Origin: Vicinamibacterales bacterium
GTDB taxonomy: Bacteria; Acidobacteriota; Vicinamibacteria; Vicinamibacterales; Fen-181
DNA length: 64,000 nt
Assembly: GCA_036504215.1 (NCBI GenBank)
Contig: DASXVO010000056.1
Span: forward strand, 58,435 to 122,434
Direction of reading: 5' to 3'
The translations under genes were made by a program, and so were the position numbers. Each line of letters starts with the position of its first letter. Positions within the stretch are counted from its first letter, which is position 1. The notes beneath the pieces are model-generated. The model ran no database searches. It had not been told where the DNA came from and saw only the letters and a program-made list of their open reading frames with translations. This document shows positions 35,980 through 44,418 of the stretch, one piece after another.

Positions 35980-36585
35980 GTGTCCGAACACACCGAGCTC
36001 GAACGCGATCTTCGGCTGCTCGAGGCGACGCTGCGCAAACTCGAAATCGAGTACAACATGTACTTCGCCGGGCAGCTTCCCAAGCCGCCCTGGGACACCC
36101 GGCGCCGCGTCGAAAGCATCCTCCGGCGCTACGACCGCGCCTACATCCAAAGCTATGTCGATCGGTTCCGTCTGACGACCCTGCAGTCCCGATTCGCGGT
36201 GTTTGCGGATCTGTGGGACCGCGGGCTGCGGGCGCGCGAGGAAGGCCGCCCGGGGCCGTTCTACAAGCCTCCGCGCGAGGAGAGCCCGGGCGAAGAGCAG
36301 AAACGTCCGCCAAGCGGCGACCACATCCTGCTGGTGGCGACCGTCGCCGACCCGTCCGCCGAGCCCGACAAGGTGGAGGCGATCTACGAATCCCTCGTCA
36401 CGGCCCGCCGCGAGGTGGGGATTGAAGACCCGTTTCCGTTCCACAAGTTCGTGCAACTGGTGAAGGGGCAGATCACCCGGCTCAAACACGCCGGCAGCCA
36501 GGAGGTCGCCTTTCGGGTGGCGGTCAAGGAGGGGAAAGTCACCTTCACGGCAAAAGGTCTGAAGACGGAGGTAGCGCCCGATTAG
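35980..36585 (+). CDS. Hypothetical protein, coiled-coil start (possibly MXAN_5187 C-terminal-like)
   Basis: Start GTG 35980 with GGGAG 5 nt upstream gives 201 aa. Residues 5-30 (ELERDLRLLEATLRKLEIEY) are a heptad-rich helix, followed by NMYFAGQLPKPPWDTRRRVE, a block of Arg/Tyr-rich helices and, after a Pro/Glu linker near 105, a second domain (VEAIYESLVTARREVGIEDP, FHKFVQLVKGQITRLKHAGS, AFRVAVKEGKVTFTAKGL). The two-part layout resembles the C-terminal region of MXAN_5187-type proteins of myxobacteria. That match is from memory and uncertain. It is predicted cytoplasmic, in an operon with the upstream 154-aa gene. Confidence 0.75.
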   Translation: MSEHTELERDLRLLEATLRKLEIEYNMYFAGQLPKPPWDTRRRVESILRRYDRAYIQSYVDRFRLTTLQSRFAVFADLWDRGLRAREEGRPGPFYKPPREESPGEEQKRPPSGDHILLVATVADPSAEPDKVEAIYESLVTARREVGIEDPFPFHKFVQLVKGQITRLKHAGSQEVAFRVAVKEGKVTFTAKGLKTEVAPD

Positions 36586-36647
36586 CGGATGGTGGTTGGT
36601 CGAGAGTGGCGAAGGGAACACGAGCCGGGGATGCGCGGGCGGGATAT

Positions 36648-36673
36648 CGGGCGCCCGACCTGGCGGGCGCCCG
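36648..36673. terminator. Strong GC hairpin between converging genes
   Basis: A 10-bp perfect stem (CGGGCGCCCG on both arms, 6-nt loop) lies between the 201-aa gene and cspA, which converge here. It has no clear T-run on either side, so it may act in both directions as a pause or end-protecting structure. Confidence 0.5.
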
Positions 36674-36684
36674 GGGTGTTGGCG

Positions 36685-36891
36685 CTACACCTTGATGACG
36701 TTGCCGGCCTGCGGGCCCTTGGGGCCGTCAACGATCTCGAACTCAACGGCTTGGCCTTCCTCCAGCGACCGGAACCCGCCATTACTCTGAATTGCCGAGT
36801 AGTGGACGAACACGTCGCTGCCACCGTCGCGTTCGATGAACCCGTAGCCCTTCGCGTTGTTGAACCACTTGACCTTGCCTGTGATGCGCAT
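36685..36891 (-). CDS. csp: Cold shock protein, CspA family
   Basis: The 68-aa cold shock domain protein binds single-stranded RNA and DNA and acts as an RNA chaperone. RNP1 is KGYGFIER and RNP2 is DVFVHYSAI; the start is [16 protein letters not shown] and the end [12 protein letters not shown]. The ATG at 36891 has AGGGA 5 nt upstream. The mRNA seems to have a leader of about 140 nt, with a promoter at 37036-37065 and a terminator-like hairpin inside it, which suggests control after transcription start as in other csp genes. Confidence 0.95.
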   Translation of the reverse strand: MRITGKVKWFNNAKGYGFIERDGGSDVFVHYSAIQSNGGFRSLEEGQAVEFEIVDGPKGPQAGNVIKV

Positions 36892-36973
36892 TCGTTCCCT
36901 GCCTTGCAAAGGTGCGGCGCCTGGGGCCGCCCTACTAACCGACCCCCGCGTTACGCGGTAATCCCGGGGGCAC

Positions 36974-36998
36974 AAAAAAAGCCGCTCAACACGCGGCT
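36974..36998 (-). terminator. Intrinsic terminator in the csp leader
   Basis: Read on the minus strand: a 6-bp stem (AGCCGC with GCGGCT), a 7-nt loop, and seven T residues. It lies between the predicted csp promoter and the csp start, so it would stop early transcripts unless it is bypassed. It has no T-run in plus-strand reading. Confidence 0.6.
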
Positions 36999-37035
36999 CG
37001 ACGCCAAGGCCCGAGCAATGCCGGCGCCATATGGC

Positions 37036-37065
37036 ATGATACCGGGCTGTCCGGATGAGTGTCAA
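37036..37065 (-). promoter_or_regulatory. Predicted csp promoter
   Basis: On the minus strand TTGACA (37065-37060), 18 nt and TATCAT (37041-37036) make a near-consensus sigma70-type promoter, with a start expected near 37029. The -35 box lies between the two possible purH start codons, so the two genes share this divergent region. Confidence 0.6.
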
Positions 37066-37084
37066 GAAGACGAGCGGAGTCCAG

Positions 37085-38734
37085 ATGAAGAACGCAATGC
37101 CCCGAGCGCTCCTGAGTGTGTCCGACAAGGGCGGCCTTGCCGCGTTCGCCCAGGCGCTGGATGAACGCGGGTACGAATTGGTCTCCACCGGCGGGACGGC
37201 TCGAGCCCTCGCCGAGGCAGGGCTGACGGTCACATCTGTCTCGGAGGTGACCGGGTTTCCCGAGATGCTGGATGGCCGGGTGAAGACGCTGCACCCGGCG
37301 GTGCACGGCGGCATCCTGGCGCGCCGGTCCCGCCCTGATGACCTCTCGGCGATTGCGCACCACGGCATCCAGCCCATCGACGTGGTCGTTGTCAACCTGT
37401 ATCCGTTTGCCCGCGCGGCGGCCGACGCGGACACGGTGTTCGACGCGCTCGTCGAGGAGATCGATATTGGCGGGCCGAGCCTGGTTCGGGCAGCGGCAAA
37501 GAACTTCCGCGACGTGCTGGTGGTCGTCTCGCCGAACGACTACGACGAGGTGATCGAGCAACTGTCGAAGACGGGGGGGCCTTCACCGGAGTTTCGTCTG
37601 GCGCTGGCGCGGAAGGCCTTCGCCCACACCGCCGAGTATGACGGGGCCATCGCGGCCGAACTGGAGAAGGTCCGTTTGGCGGACGCCGGGTTCGAACGGG
37701 TGCCCGGGACCGGCGGGTTGCCGGGGCGACTGATGCTGAACGCCGCGAAGGCCAGGGACCTTCGCTACGGCGAGAACCCCCACCAGTCGGCGGCCTGGTA
37801 TCGACGCGAGGGCGCGGGACGATTGGACATCCTGCAGGGGAAGGAACTGTCGTTCACCAACCTGCTCGACCTCGACTCGGCCGCCCGCATCGTGTGGGAG
37901 TTCGACGAACCGGCAGCCGTCGTCATCAAACACACCAACCCGTGCGGGGCGGCAACCGGCCGGTCGCTGGCCGAGGCCTACGTCTCGGCGCGCGAAGCCG
38001 ATCCGCTGTCGGCGTACGGTGGCATCGTGGGCCTCAACCGGCCCGTGGACGTCGCGACCGCTCAGGCCATCGTCTCCACGTTCATCGAGGCGATTGTGGC
38101 GCCCGGCGTGGACGAAGCCGCGCTGCCCATCCTCGCCGGCAAGAAGAACATGCGGGTCGTGGCCGCCGACCTCCAGGGGGCGTTCGCGGCGGGGCATCGG
38201 CATCTCGACATCCGATCGATATTCGACGGGCTCCTCGTCGAGGAGCGCGACGTGGTGAACGAGGCGCGGGCCGCGTGGCCGCCGTCGGGCGGCGAGGCCG
38301 TACGTCGTGAAGCCACCGAGACCTTGCGTGTGGTCACGCGCCGGCAGCCCACCGCGTCCGAGTGGCAGGGGTTGCGATTCGCGTGGCGCATCTGCGCGCA
38401 CGTGAAGTCGAACGCCGTGATCTTCACGACCTCCGATCGGACGCTGGCGATCGGCGCGGGGCAGATGAGTCGTGTGGACGCGGTCCACGTCGCGAAGATG
38501 AAGGCGGCAGAACGCCAGGGCGCGACCGCGGCCGGTCAGGCGCTGCTCATCGGAAGCATGGCGGCGTCGGACGCCTTCTTCCCGTTCCGCGACGGCCTCG
38601 ATGCGGTGGCGGCAGCGGGTGCGACGGCAGTGATCCAGCCCGGTGGGTCGGTTCGCGACGCCGAGGTCATCGCGGCGGCCGACGAGCACGGCCTGGCGAT
38701 GGTGTTCACCGGGAGGAGGCACTTCCGACACTGA
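37085..38734 (+). CDS. purH: Bifunctional AICAR formyltransferase/IMP cyclohydrolase
   Basis: PurH does the last two steps of IMP synthesis in the cytoplasm. The ATG at 37085 (GGAG 7-10 nt upstream, 549 aa) is preferred over 37055. The IMP cyclohydrolase domain occupies about residues 1-190: [35 protein letters not shown]. The transformylase domain follows: [46 protein letters not shown], the KKN site (AGKKNMRVV) and C-terminal [20 protein letters not shown]. It is slightly longer than usual, mainly in the region around residues 395-415. It stands alone among purine genes here. Confidence 0.96.
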   Translation: MKNAMPRALLSVSDKGGLAAFAQALDERGYELVSTGGTARALAEAGLTVTSVSEVTGFPEMLDGRVKTLHPAVHGGILARRSRPDDLSAIAHHGIQPIDVVVVNLYPFARAAADADTVFDALVEEIDIGGPSLVRAAAKNFRDVLVVVSPNDYDEVIEQLSKTGGPSPEFRLALARKAFAHTAEYDGAIAAELEKVRLADAGFERVPGTGGLPGRLMLNAAKARDLRYGENPHQSAAWYRREGAGRLDILQGKELSFTNLLDLDSAARIVWEFDEPAAVVIKHTNPCGAATGRSLAEAYVSAREADPLSAYGGIVGLNRPVDVATAQAIVSTFIEAIVAPGVDEAALPILAGKKNMRVVAADLQGAFAAGHRHLDIRSIFDGLLVEERDVVNEARAAWPPSGGEAVRREATETLRVVTRRQPTASEWQGLRFAWRICAHVKSNAVIFTTSDRTLAIGAGQMSRVDAVHVAKMKAAERQGATAAGQALLIGSMAASDAFFPFRDGLDAVAAAGATAVIQPGGSVRDAEVIAAADEHGLAMVFTGRRHFRH

Positions 38735-38786
38735 CTCGGCGGCCGCAGGCAGCCCGCGGGAATCTCCTGCACCTTCTGCGCACGGG

Positions 38787-39773
38787 CTACACCCCCGCGA
38801 CCGCCTCCACCAGTTCGTCTCGCGTGAGCGTTGCGGGTCCGAACTTCGCGACCACCACGCCGGCGGCGTGGTTGGCGAGGTTGCAGGCATCGGCCAGGCT
38901 CGAGCCTGCGGCCAGGGACAGGGCTGTGGTCGCGATGACCGTGTCGCCGGCGCCGGTGACGTCGGCGACCTCGCGTGCTGCGGCCGGGAAGTGCAGGGCC
39001 TGGTGGACGTCGAGCAGGCACATGCCGTGCTCGCCCCGTGTGATGAGGACGTGCTCGCAGCCGGCGCGTTCGCGAAACAGCGTCGCGGCCTCCACCGCGT
39101 CCTCGGGCGTGCGAATCCGTCGGTGCGTGGCGATCTCCGCCTCGTGGTGGTTCGGCGTGATGAGCGTGGCGCCCTGGTAGTAGTTGAGGTGAGGGATCTT
39201 GGGGTCGACGAGCACCGGGATCCCGTGCTTGCGTCCTGCAGCGATCACTCGTGTCATCAGCGCGCGGGACACGGCACCCTTCAGGTAGTCCGAAACCAGG
39301 ATGACGTTCGCGCTACCCGCGAGCCGGTCGATCTGCGCCGTCAGCGCCAGTTCCGTCTCGCCGCTCGTCTCGTGGTCGCTCTCGTAGTCGATCCTGGCCA
39401 CCTGCAGGTTGCGCGTCGTCACGATCCGCAGCTTCGTTGTCGTCCGGCGCGACGAGTCCGTGACGAGGCCCGACGTTCCGACGCCGCAGTCGATCAGCAG
39501 GTGGCGGAGGCGATGCCCCGCTCCGTCTGCGCCCGTCAGCCCCACGAGTTCGACCGCACCTCCGAGCGCCCGCACGTTGTTCGCGACGTTCGACGCGCCG
39601 CCGACGCGGTACTCGTCGTGTTCGTACTCCACGACCGGCACGGGCGCTTCCGGCGAAATCCGGTTCACGCGGCCGACGACGAACTGGTCGAGCATCACGT
39701 CGCCGACGATGAGCACCGAGGATGAGGAGAAGCGGTCGATCGCGCGGCGGAGCTGGTCGTAGGTCGAAGGCAT
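38787..39773 (-). CDS. rfaE1: D-glycero-beta-D-manno-heptose-7-phosphate kinase (kinase domain only)
   Basis: The 328-aa PfkB/ribokinase-family protein phosphorylates heptose 7-phosphate to the 1,7-bisphosphate. It shows [55 protein letters not shown] and the ATP/catalytic loop [20 protein letters not shown]. The C-terminal nucleotidyltransferase domain of E. coli HldE is missing, so another gene must supply it. ATG 39773 is taken; a GTG at 39794 is possible. It lies downstream of waaL-like and waaF on the same strand, forming an LPS core group together with gmhA at 21.3 kb. Confidence 0.93.
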   Translation of the reverse strand: MPSTYDQLRRAIDRFSSSSVLIVGDVMLDQFVVGRVNRISPEAPVPVVEYEHDEYRVGGASNVANNVRALGGAVELVGLTGADGAGHRLRHLLIDCGVGTSGLVTDSSRRTTTKLRIVTTRNLQVARIDYESDHETSGETELALTAQIDRLAGSANVILVSDYLKGAVSRALMTRVIAAGRKHGIPVLVDPKIPHLNYYQGATLITPNHHEAEIATHRRIRTPEDAVEAATLFRERAGCEHVLITRGEHGMCLLDVHQALHFPAAAREVADVTGAGDTVIATTALSLAAGSSLADACNLANHAAGVVVAKFGPATLTRDELVEAVAGV

Positions 39774-39792
39774 AGATGTGTTGCCTAGGAAC

Positions 39793-39809
39793 ACGGGCCT
39801 CTCGCCCGT
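39793..39809. repeat. Short GC hairpin
   Basis: ACGGGC, loop CTCTC, GCCCGT between the heptose kinase and ligase genes, flanked by CTAG on both sides. It is one of several dispersed intergenic hairpins of the window (48742, 50114, 55315, 58739). Confidence 0.5.
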
Positions 39810-39811
39810 CG

Positions 39812-41023
39812 CTAGGTCTTCTCCAGTGGAACCTTCGTTTCGCCCGTCGTGATGATTTCCGGGTCACGCTCGCGGGCCGCCGCCCACGGCAGCGTGAGCA
39901 GGACGAGCAGCATCATCAGGAACTCGGAGTCGCCGAAATTGTACTCGAACAGCCCGGCGCCCATCATGGCCACGAGTGCGCCCAGGCCAGCGGCCGCCAG
40001 GTAGCGCGGCCTGTCGTTCCGCAGCTTTCTCCAGAGTCCGATGGCGGCGGAGACCACGAACCAGAACCACACCGCCAGCGCCGGCAATCCGCGCTCGGCG
40101 GCAATCTGCAGCGGCACGTTGTGCAGGTGCGGCGGCGTCAGGTCGACGGCATTCGACTGACGGTAGGTGGGGTAGATCTTCTTCAGGAGGTTCGGGCCGA
40201 CGCCGGTCAGCGGGTAGCGCGCGACGATCTCCTTGCCTGCTTCGAGCATCGCGACGCGGTCGCGATTGGTGGGGTCCTTCAGGCTGAACATCGAGTACGC
40301 GCGGTCGGTGATGGCGGCGGGCGCGACGGCAATGAAGAGTGCGGCTACGACCGGGAGCACGGCCAGCAGCCGACGGTCCTTGAGCAGGAGGAGCAGACCG
40401 ACGCCCGCGCATGCGCCGACCCAGGCGCTCCGCGTGAACGTGAGAGCGAGCGCCACGACGAGGGCAGGCAGAATCAGCGCGGGCCAGATCCAATCGCGAC
40501 GCTCGTAGAGCAGCCGTGCGGCCGCTGAGCAGATGACGAGCATCAACAGTCCGGCGTACGTCATGTAGTGGCCCAGGGTGCCACGCGGCCGCTGGCCGAG
40601 CCAGTCGTAGTTCAACACCCCATACTGGAACACGCCGACGATCGCGCTGATGGCGCCGACCGTGAGGATGACCTGCATCACGGTGGTGGCACGGCGGCCG
40701 CCGGCAATCGAATACGTGGCGGGCACGACGAGAAAGAGCAGCATCTGCTTGGCCGCGCCGAGGCTCGTGAACGGCTCGAGCGAGAAGGCGGTGGCGACGA
40801 GTGAGACGGCTGCGTACGCGAGCAGTGCCCAGAACCAGGGTGGCACCGACGGGCGTTCACGTCGCACGATCAGCGAGGCCAGCCAGGTGACGAGCGTCAC
40901 GGCCAGCAGGCTCTCCGCGATGGCAATCGAGAACTGCACCGTGGCGACGAACGCGAGCAGGGCGATCAGCATCACCTGGTCGAGCCGGCCGTGGTTCCGC
41001 GGCGCCGTGTCTTCAGTCGTCAT
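39812..41023 (-). CDS. O-antigen ligase family protein
   Basis: This 403-aa membrane protein (ATG 41023; an earlier ATG at 41074 overlaps the palindrome and is less likely) has about 10-12 membrane segments and the Wzy_C-type periplasmic loop. Marks are FVATVQFSIAIAESLLAVTL, FTRSAWVGACAGVGLLLLLK (the conserved R-x3-G region) and DLTPPHLHNVPLQIAAERGL with the catalytic-type H-x-H. It probably joins undecaprenyl-linked glycan to lipid A core in the periplasm (WaaL role). A polymerase role cannot be excluded. Its neighbours waaF and the heptose kinase support LPS assembly. Confidence 0.82.
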   Translation of the reverse strand: MTTEDTAPRNHGRLDQVMLIALLAFVATVQFSIAIAESLLAVTLVTWLASLIVRRERPSVPPWFWALLAYAAVSLVATAFSLEPFTSLGAAKQMLLFLVVPATYSIAGGRRATTVMQVILTVGAISAIVGVFQYGVLNYDWLGQRPRGTLGHYMTYAGLLMLVICSAAARLLYERRDWIWPALILPALVVALALTFTRSAWVGACAGVGLLLLLKDRRLLAVLPVVAALFIAVAPAAITDRAYSMFSLKDPTNRDRVAMLEAGKEIVARYPLTGVGPNLLKKIYPTYRQSNAVDLTPPHLHNVPLQIAAERGLPALAVWFWFVVSAAIGLWRKLRNDRPRYLAAAGLGALVAMMGAGLFEYNFGDSEFLMMLLVLLTLPWAAARERDPEIITTGETKVPLEKT

Positions 41024-41037
41024 AGATACTCGGGGGC

Positions 41038-41055
41038 ATTGGGGTCGGGACCAAT
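41038..41055. repeat. REP-like element copy 2
   Basis: ATTGGGGTCGGGACCAAT is a near-perfect palindrome at its ends (ATTGG and CCAAT). It lies between the ligase and heptosyltransferase genes and touches the latter's stop codon. It resembles the copy at the nuoN stop. Confidence 0.5.
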
Positions 41056-42140
41056 CAGTCGCGACCGATGGCAATTCCGAGATTCGCGATTGCTCGTTCC
41101 GCGGCCTCGGCGACCTGTTGGGGGGTGATCAGGCCCAGGCAACGGAAGTCTCCCGGCTCGCACCGGCGCTGATCGCAAGGCCGGCACGGAAGATCCGTGA
41201 CTTCGAGCGACTCGGTCACGAAGCGCGCCGGCCGGAACGGCGCCGAGCGCGCGGCCAGCGTCGGCCCGTACACCCCGACGATCGGCACACCACTCGTTCC
41301 CGCCACGTGCAGCGGTCCGCTGTCACCCCCGATGAACAGCGACGATACGTCCATCAACGCACGCAGTTCGCCGAGGTTGAAGTCGATTCCCTCGACGATC
41401 GCCGCACCCAGTGCGCCGAGTTCGGCGCGCGCCGCGCGCCCGACGGTCGCGGCTGCCTCATGCTCCGACGGGCCGGACATGACAATCACCCGTCGTTGAG
41501 GGTCGCGCCGGACGAGCAGCGTCAGCAGCGTGACGAACGCGGGGGGCGGCCAGCGGCGAAACGGGTTCCCGGCGCTGACGTGGATCACAATCGGTCGCCC
41601 TCGCGCGGGGTCGATTCCGGCAGAGGCCAACTTGGCGCCCACCGACGCGATGGCAGCCGCTGACGGCCGCATCTCTGTTCCATCCTGCTCCGGATCCGGC
41701 GCCGGGATGCCGAGCGGCGCGATCAGGTCCCACTGATTCATCACGGAGTGGCGGGGCCGGAGCGCCCGCGCGCGCGGCACACGCTCAGTGTACATCCAGC
41801 TCCGTCCCGTGATCGTGTATCCAATGCGCCGCGGTGCCCGCGTCGCCCAGGCGAGCAGCGCGCTCCTCGGTCCGCCGTGCAGGTCGATGACCAGGTCGTA
41901 TCGATTCGTGTAGAGCCGGCGCGCGAGCGCGACATCGGCCGTGAGCCGGCCCCGGGACTCCGGCCGGGCGGCGACGATGACCTCGTCGAGGTGCGGATTA
42001 TCCGCGACGACCGGCGCCGCGTGCGGCTCCACCAGATACGCGAGGCGGCTGGCCGGACAGTGCCGCCGAACCGCGCGGATGATCGGCGTCGTGAAGACGA
42101 CGTCTCCGATCAGGCGCAGGCGGATGAGGAGGATGTTCAC
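41055..42140 (-). CDS. waaF: ADP-heptose:LPS heptosyltransferase (GT9)
   Basis: The 361-aa GT9 enzyme adds heptose from ADP-heptose to the LPS inner core at the inner membrane. It shows MNILLIRLRLIGDVVFTTPI at the start, DLVIDLHGGPRSALLAW with the acceptor-site Asp, VIHVSAGNPFRRWPPPAFV, FIGGDSGPLHVAGTSGVPIV and the C-terminal CRPCDQRRCEPGDFRCLGLI. waaC and waaQ are close relatives, so the exact heptose position is not fixed. It follows the Trm112-like gene by 6 bp. Confidence 0.88.
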   Translation of the reverse strand: MNILLIRLRLIGDVVFTTPIIRAVRRHCPASRLAYLVEPHAAPVVADNPHLDEVIVAARPESRGRLTADVALARRLYTNRYDLVIDLHGGPRSALLAWATRAPRRIGYTITGRSWMYTERVPRARALRPRHSVMNQWDLIAPLGIPAPDPEQDGTEMRPSAAAIASVGAKLASAGIDPARGRPIVIHVSAGNPFRRWPPPAFVTLLTLLVRRDPQRRVIVMSGPSEHEAAATVGRAARAELGALGAAIVEGIDFNLGELRALMDVSSLFIGGDSGPLHVAGTSGVPIVGVYGPTLAARSAPFRPARFVTESLEVTDLPCRPCDQRRCEPGDFRCLGLITPQQVAEAAERAIANLGIAIGRD

Positions 42141-42146
42141 CGCGGC

Positions 42147-42320
42147 TCAGTCTTCGACCTTGGCCTCTTCGACGAGCATCACCGGGATGTTGTCGTCGCC
42201 GACCGGGTAGACGCGGTGGCACTGGGGGCACTTCAGGCCGGTCCCGTCGTGGACCGGCTGCACTGGCTGATGGCACTCCGGGCAGACGAGAATCTCGAGC
42301 AGTTCAGGGTCGACAGGCAC
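42147..42320 (-). CDS. Trm112/YcaR-family small zinc-ribbon-like protein
   Basis: The 57-aa product starts at GTG 42320 behind a perfect AGGAGG site (AAGGAGGACAC). ELLEILVCPECHQPVQPV and LKCPQCHRVYPVGDDNIPVM match the UPF0434/Trm112 family with two CxxC pairs. Some members activate methyltransferases; E. coli YcaR lies by lpxK-kdsB. The location next to waaF again ties the family to LPS genes, though a role there is unproved. A minus-strand TATAGT box sits about 40 bp upstream. Confidence 0.88.
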   Translation of the reverse strand: MPVDPELLEILVCPECHQPVQPVHDGTGLKCPQCHRVYPVGDDNIPVMLVEEAKVED

Positions 42321-42402
42321 GTGTCCTCCTTGTGTCTGGAGGAACTATACCAAAACGGCCCGCCCCTATCCGTTCCCGGCCTTTTATGGAACAATCGAGC
42401 CG

Positions 42403-44418
42403 ATGATCCTCTCCATGTTCATCGGCGGCTGGCTGCTGGCGGGTTCCGGTCTGGCGGACGGGCTTCCCGTGGCGGCTTGGGCGACGCAGGCGCCGATCAA
42501 GACCCAGGCAGCCCAGGGCCTCTCGGCCCCGACCCCGCCGAACGCCGACGCCTACTATCAGTTCCTGCTGGGGCGACACTTCGAATCCGAGGGTGACGCG
42601 GACGCTGCGATTGCGGCGTACAAGGAAGCGGTCCGCCTGGACCCGAAGTCACCAGCGATCCAGGCCGAACTCGGCGGGGCCTACGCCAGGCAGAATCGCG
42701 TTCGCGAGGCGATCGACGCGGCCGACGCCGCACTGGGGCTCGACCCGGACAACGCCGAGGCGCACCGGGTGCTCGGGATCGTGTATGCGAGCCTGGCCCG
42801 GGTGGAGGATCCGTCCACGCGCGCCGACTCCGATTCGAAGGCCTACGCCGCCAAGGCGGTGGCCCACCTCGAGGCGGCGAGAAAGACCACTCTTCTGCCG
42901 CAGTCGGGCATGGACCTGATGCTCGGCCGCCTCTACCTGCGGACGGGCGAGGCGGAGAAGGCGATCGGTCTGCTCACCCCCGTCGTGACGGATGAAGCCG
43001 GGCGGCCAGAGCCGGTCGAATTGCTGCTCCAGGCGTACGCGCAGGCAGGACGATCAGACGATGTGGTGAAGCTGCTGGAAGCGACCGTGGCCGAGCAGCC
43101 GCAGTTCTATCCCATGCTCGGCGAGGCATACGAGCGCCAGCAGCGGTGGAATGATGCTGCCGAGGCGTACGAGAAGGGCGTCGCGCGCAATCCCAAGAGC
43201 CTCGAGTTGAAGACGCGCCTGGCGATAGCGCTGCTGTCGGGCGGGGATGCCACGAAGTCCGGGCGTGCACTGTCTGTGCTCGAACAGGTTCGGCAGGCGA
43301 ACCCCGGAGATTCCCGCGTGTTGTACCTGTTGTCACAGGCACAGCGAACGGCCGGGAAGCTGGATGATTCGGAGAAGACCGCGCGTGAGTTGCTGGCCGT
43401 CGCCCCCGCGTCGTTGACCGGGCCGTACGCGCTGGCGCTCGTGCTCGAGCAGAAGCAGCAGTACCGTCAGGTGGTCGCGGTGCTCGAGCCGGCGGTCGCC
43501 AAGCCGCCCAACCGGGGCGCGAGCGGCATCGAGATTACGCCGCTATTCGTCCATCTGGGCTTCGCGTACGTCGAGCTTGCCGACTACGACAAGGCTGTTG
43601 CCACGTTCGAGCGCGCCCGCGCCTCGTCGCCGGGCAACACCGCCATCGACATCTACGTCATGCAGGCGCACCTTGCGGCGCGGCGCTACCCGGCGGTGAT
43701 CGAGGCGGCGCGGGCGTGGCTCGCCGCGCATCCTGGAGATCAGCGCGTGCTCCGCCTCCAGTCCGAGGCGCTGCGACAGACGGGGCAGGGGGATGAAGGC
43801 GCGCGTCTGCTGACCGGTGCCCTCGACTCGCATCGCGGCGACGTGTCGGCGTACCTCGCGCTCGCCGAGTACTACATGCAGGTCGGGCGACTCGAACCGG
43901 CCGCCCGTGTGCTGCGCGAGGCGCAGGAGCAGTTCCCGTCGAATCTCACCGTGACGTTCCAACTCGGGGCCGTGTACGAAAGAGGGAAGCGGTTTGCCGA
44001 CGCCGAGCGCACGTTCCGCCAGGTGCTGGCGAAGGACCCGCTGCACGCGCAGGCCTTGAACTATCTCGGGTACATGCTGGCCGACCGCGGCGACCGGCTC
44101 GACGAATCGCTCGGCTACATCAAGCGGGCGCTTCGGACCGATCCCTACAACGGCGCGTACCTGGACAGCCTCGGCTGGGTGTATTTCAAGCTGAACAAGT
44201 TGGGCCTCGCGGAAACCAACCTGCGGCAGGCGGCCGAACAGCGGGTGCGCGATTCCGCCGTTCAGGATCACCTGGGTGACCTGCTCTTCAAGCTGGGACG
44301 CTACCGGGAGGCCGCGTCGGCCTGGAAGCGCGCGCTCGAGGGCGACGGCGAGCAGATCGACAAGGCGGCGATCGATCGCAAGCTCCGGTCGGCCCTCGAC
44401 CGGGCTGAGAAGCAGTGA
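42403..44418 (+). CDS. TPR-repeat protein, exported
   Basis: The 671-aa product has an N-terminal hydrophobic segment (MFIGGWLLAGSGLADGLPVA), likely a signal, and then many tetratricopeptide repeats, clear at YYQFLLGRHFESEGDADAAI, AAYKEAVRLDPKSPAIQAEL, YEKGVARNPKSLELKTRLAI, FADAERTFRQVLAKDPLHAQ, LNYLGYMLADRGDRLDESLG and GYIKRALRTDPYNGAYLDSL. The C-terminal five-repeat set (LDSLGWVYFKLNKLGLAETN) is the most conserved part and is often seen in proteins beside LolB. It is a protein-interaction scaffold, probably periplasmic or outer-membrane associated. The stop overlaps the lipoprotein start (GTGA). Confidence 0.85.
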   Translation: MILSMFIGGWLLAGSGLADGLPVAAWATQAPIKTQAAQGLSAPTPPNADAYYQFLLGRHFESEGDADAAIAAYKEAVRLDPKSPAIQAELGGAYARQNRVREAIDAADAALGLDPDNAEAHRVLGIVYASLARVEDPSTRADSDSKAYAAKAVAHLEAARKTTLLPQSGMDLMLGRLYLRTGEAEKAIGLLTPVVTDEAGRPEPVELLLQAYAQAGRSDDVVKLLEATVAEQPQFYPMLGEAYERQQRWNDAAEAYEKGVARNPKSLELKTRLAIALLSGGDATKSGRALSVLEQVRQANPGDSRVLYLLSQAQRTAGKLDDSEKTARELLAVAPASLTGPYALALVLEQKQQYRQVVAVLEPAVAKPPNRGASGIEITPLFVHLGFAYVELADYDKAVATFERARASSPGNTAIDIYVMQAHLAARRYPAVIEAARAWLAAHPGDQRVLRLQSEALRQTGQGDEGARLLTGALDSHRGDVSAYLALAEYYMQVGRLEPAARVLREAQEQFPSNLTVTFQLGAVYERGKRFADAERTFRQVLAKDPLHAQALNYLGYMLADRGDRLDESLGYIKRALRTDPYNGAYLDSLGWVYFKLNKLGLAETNLRQAAEQRVRDSAVQDHLGDLLFKLGRYREAASAWKRALEGDGEQIDKAAIDRKLRSALDRAEKQ

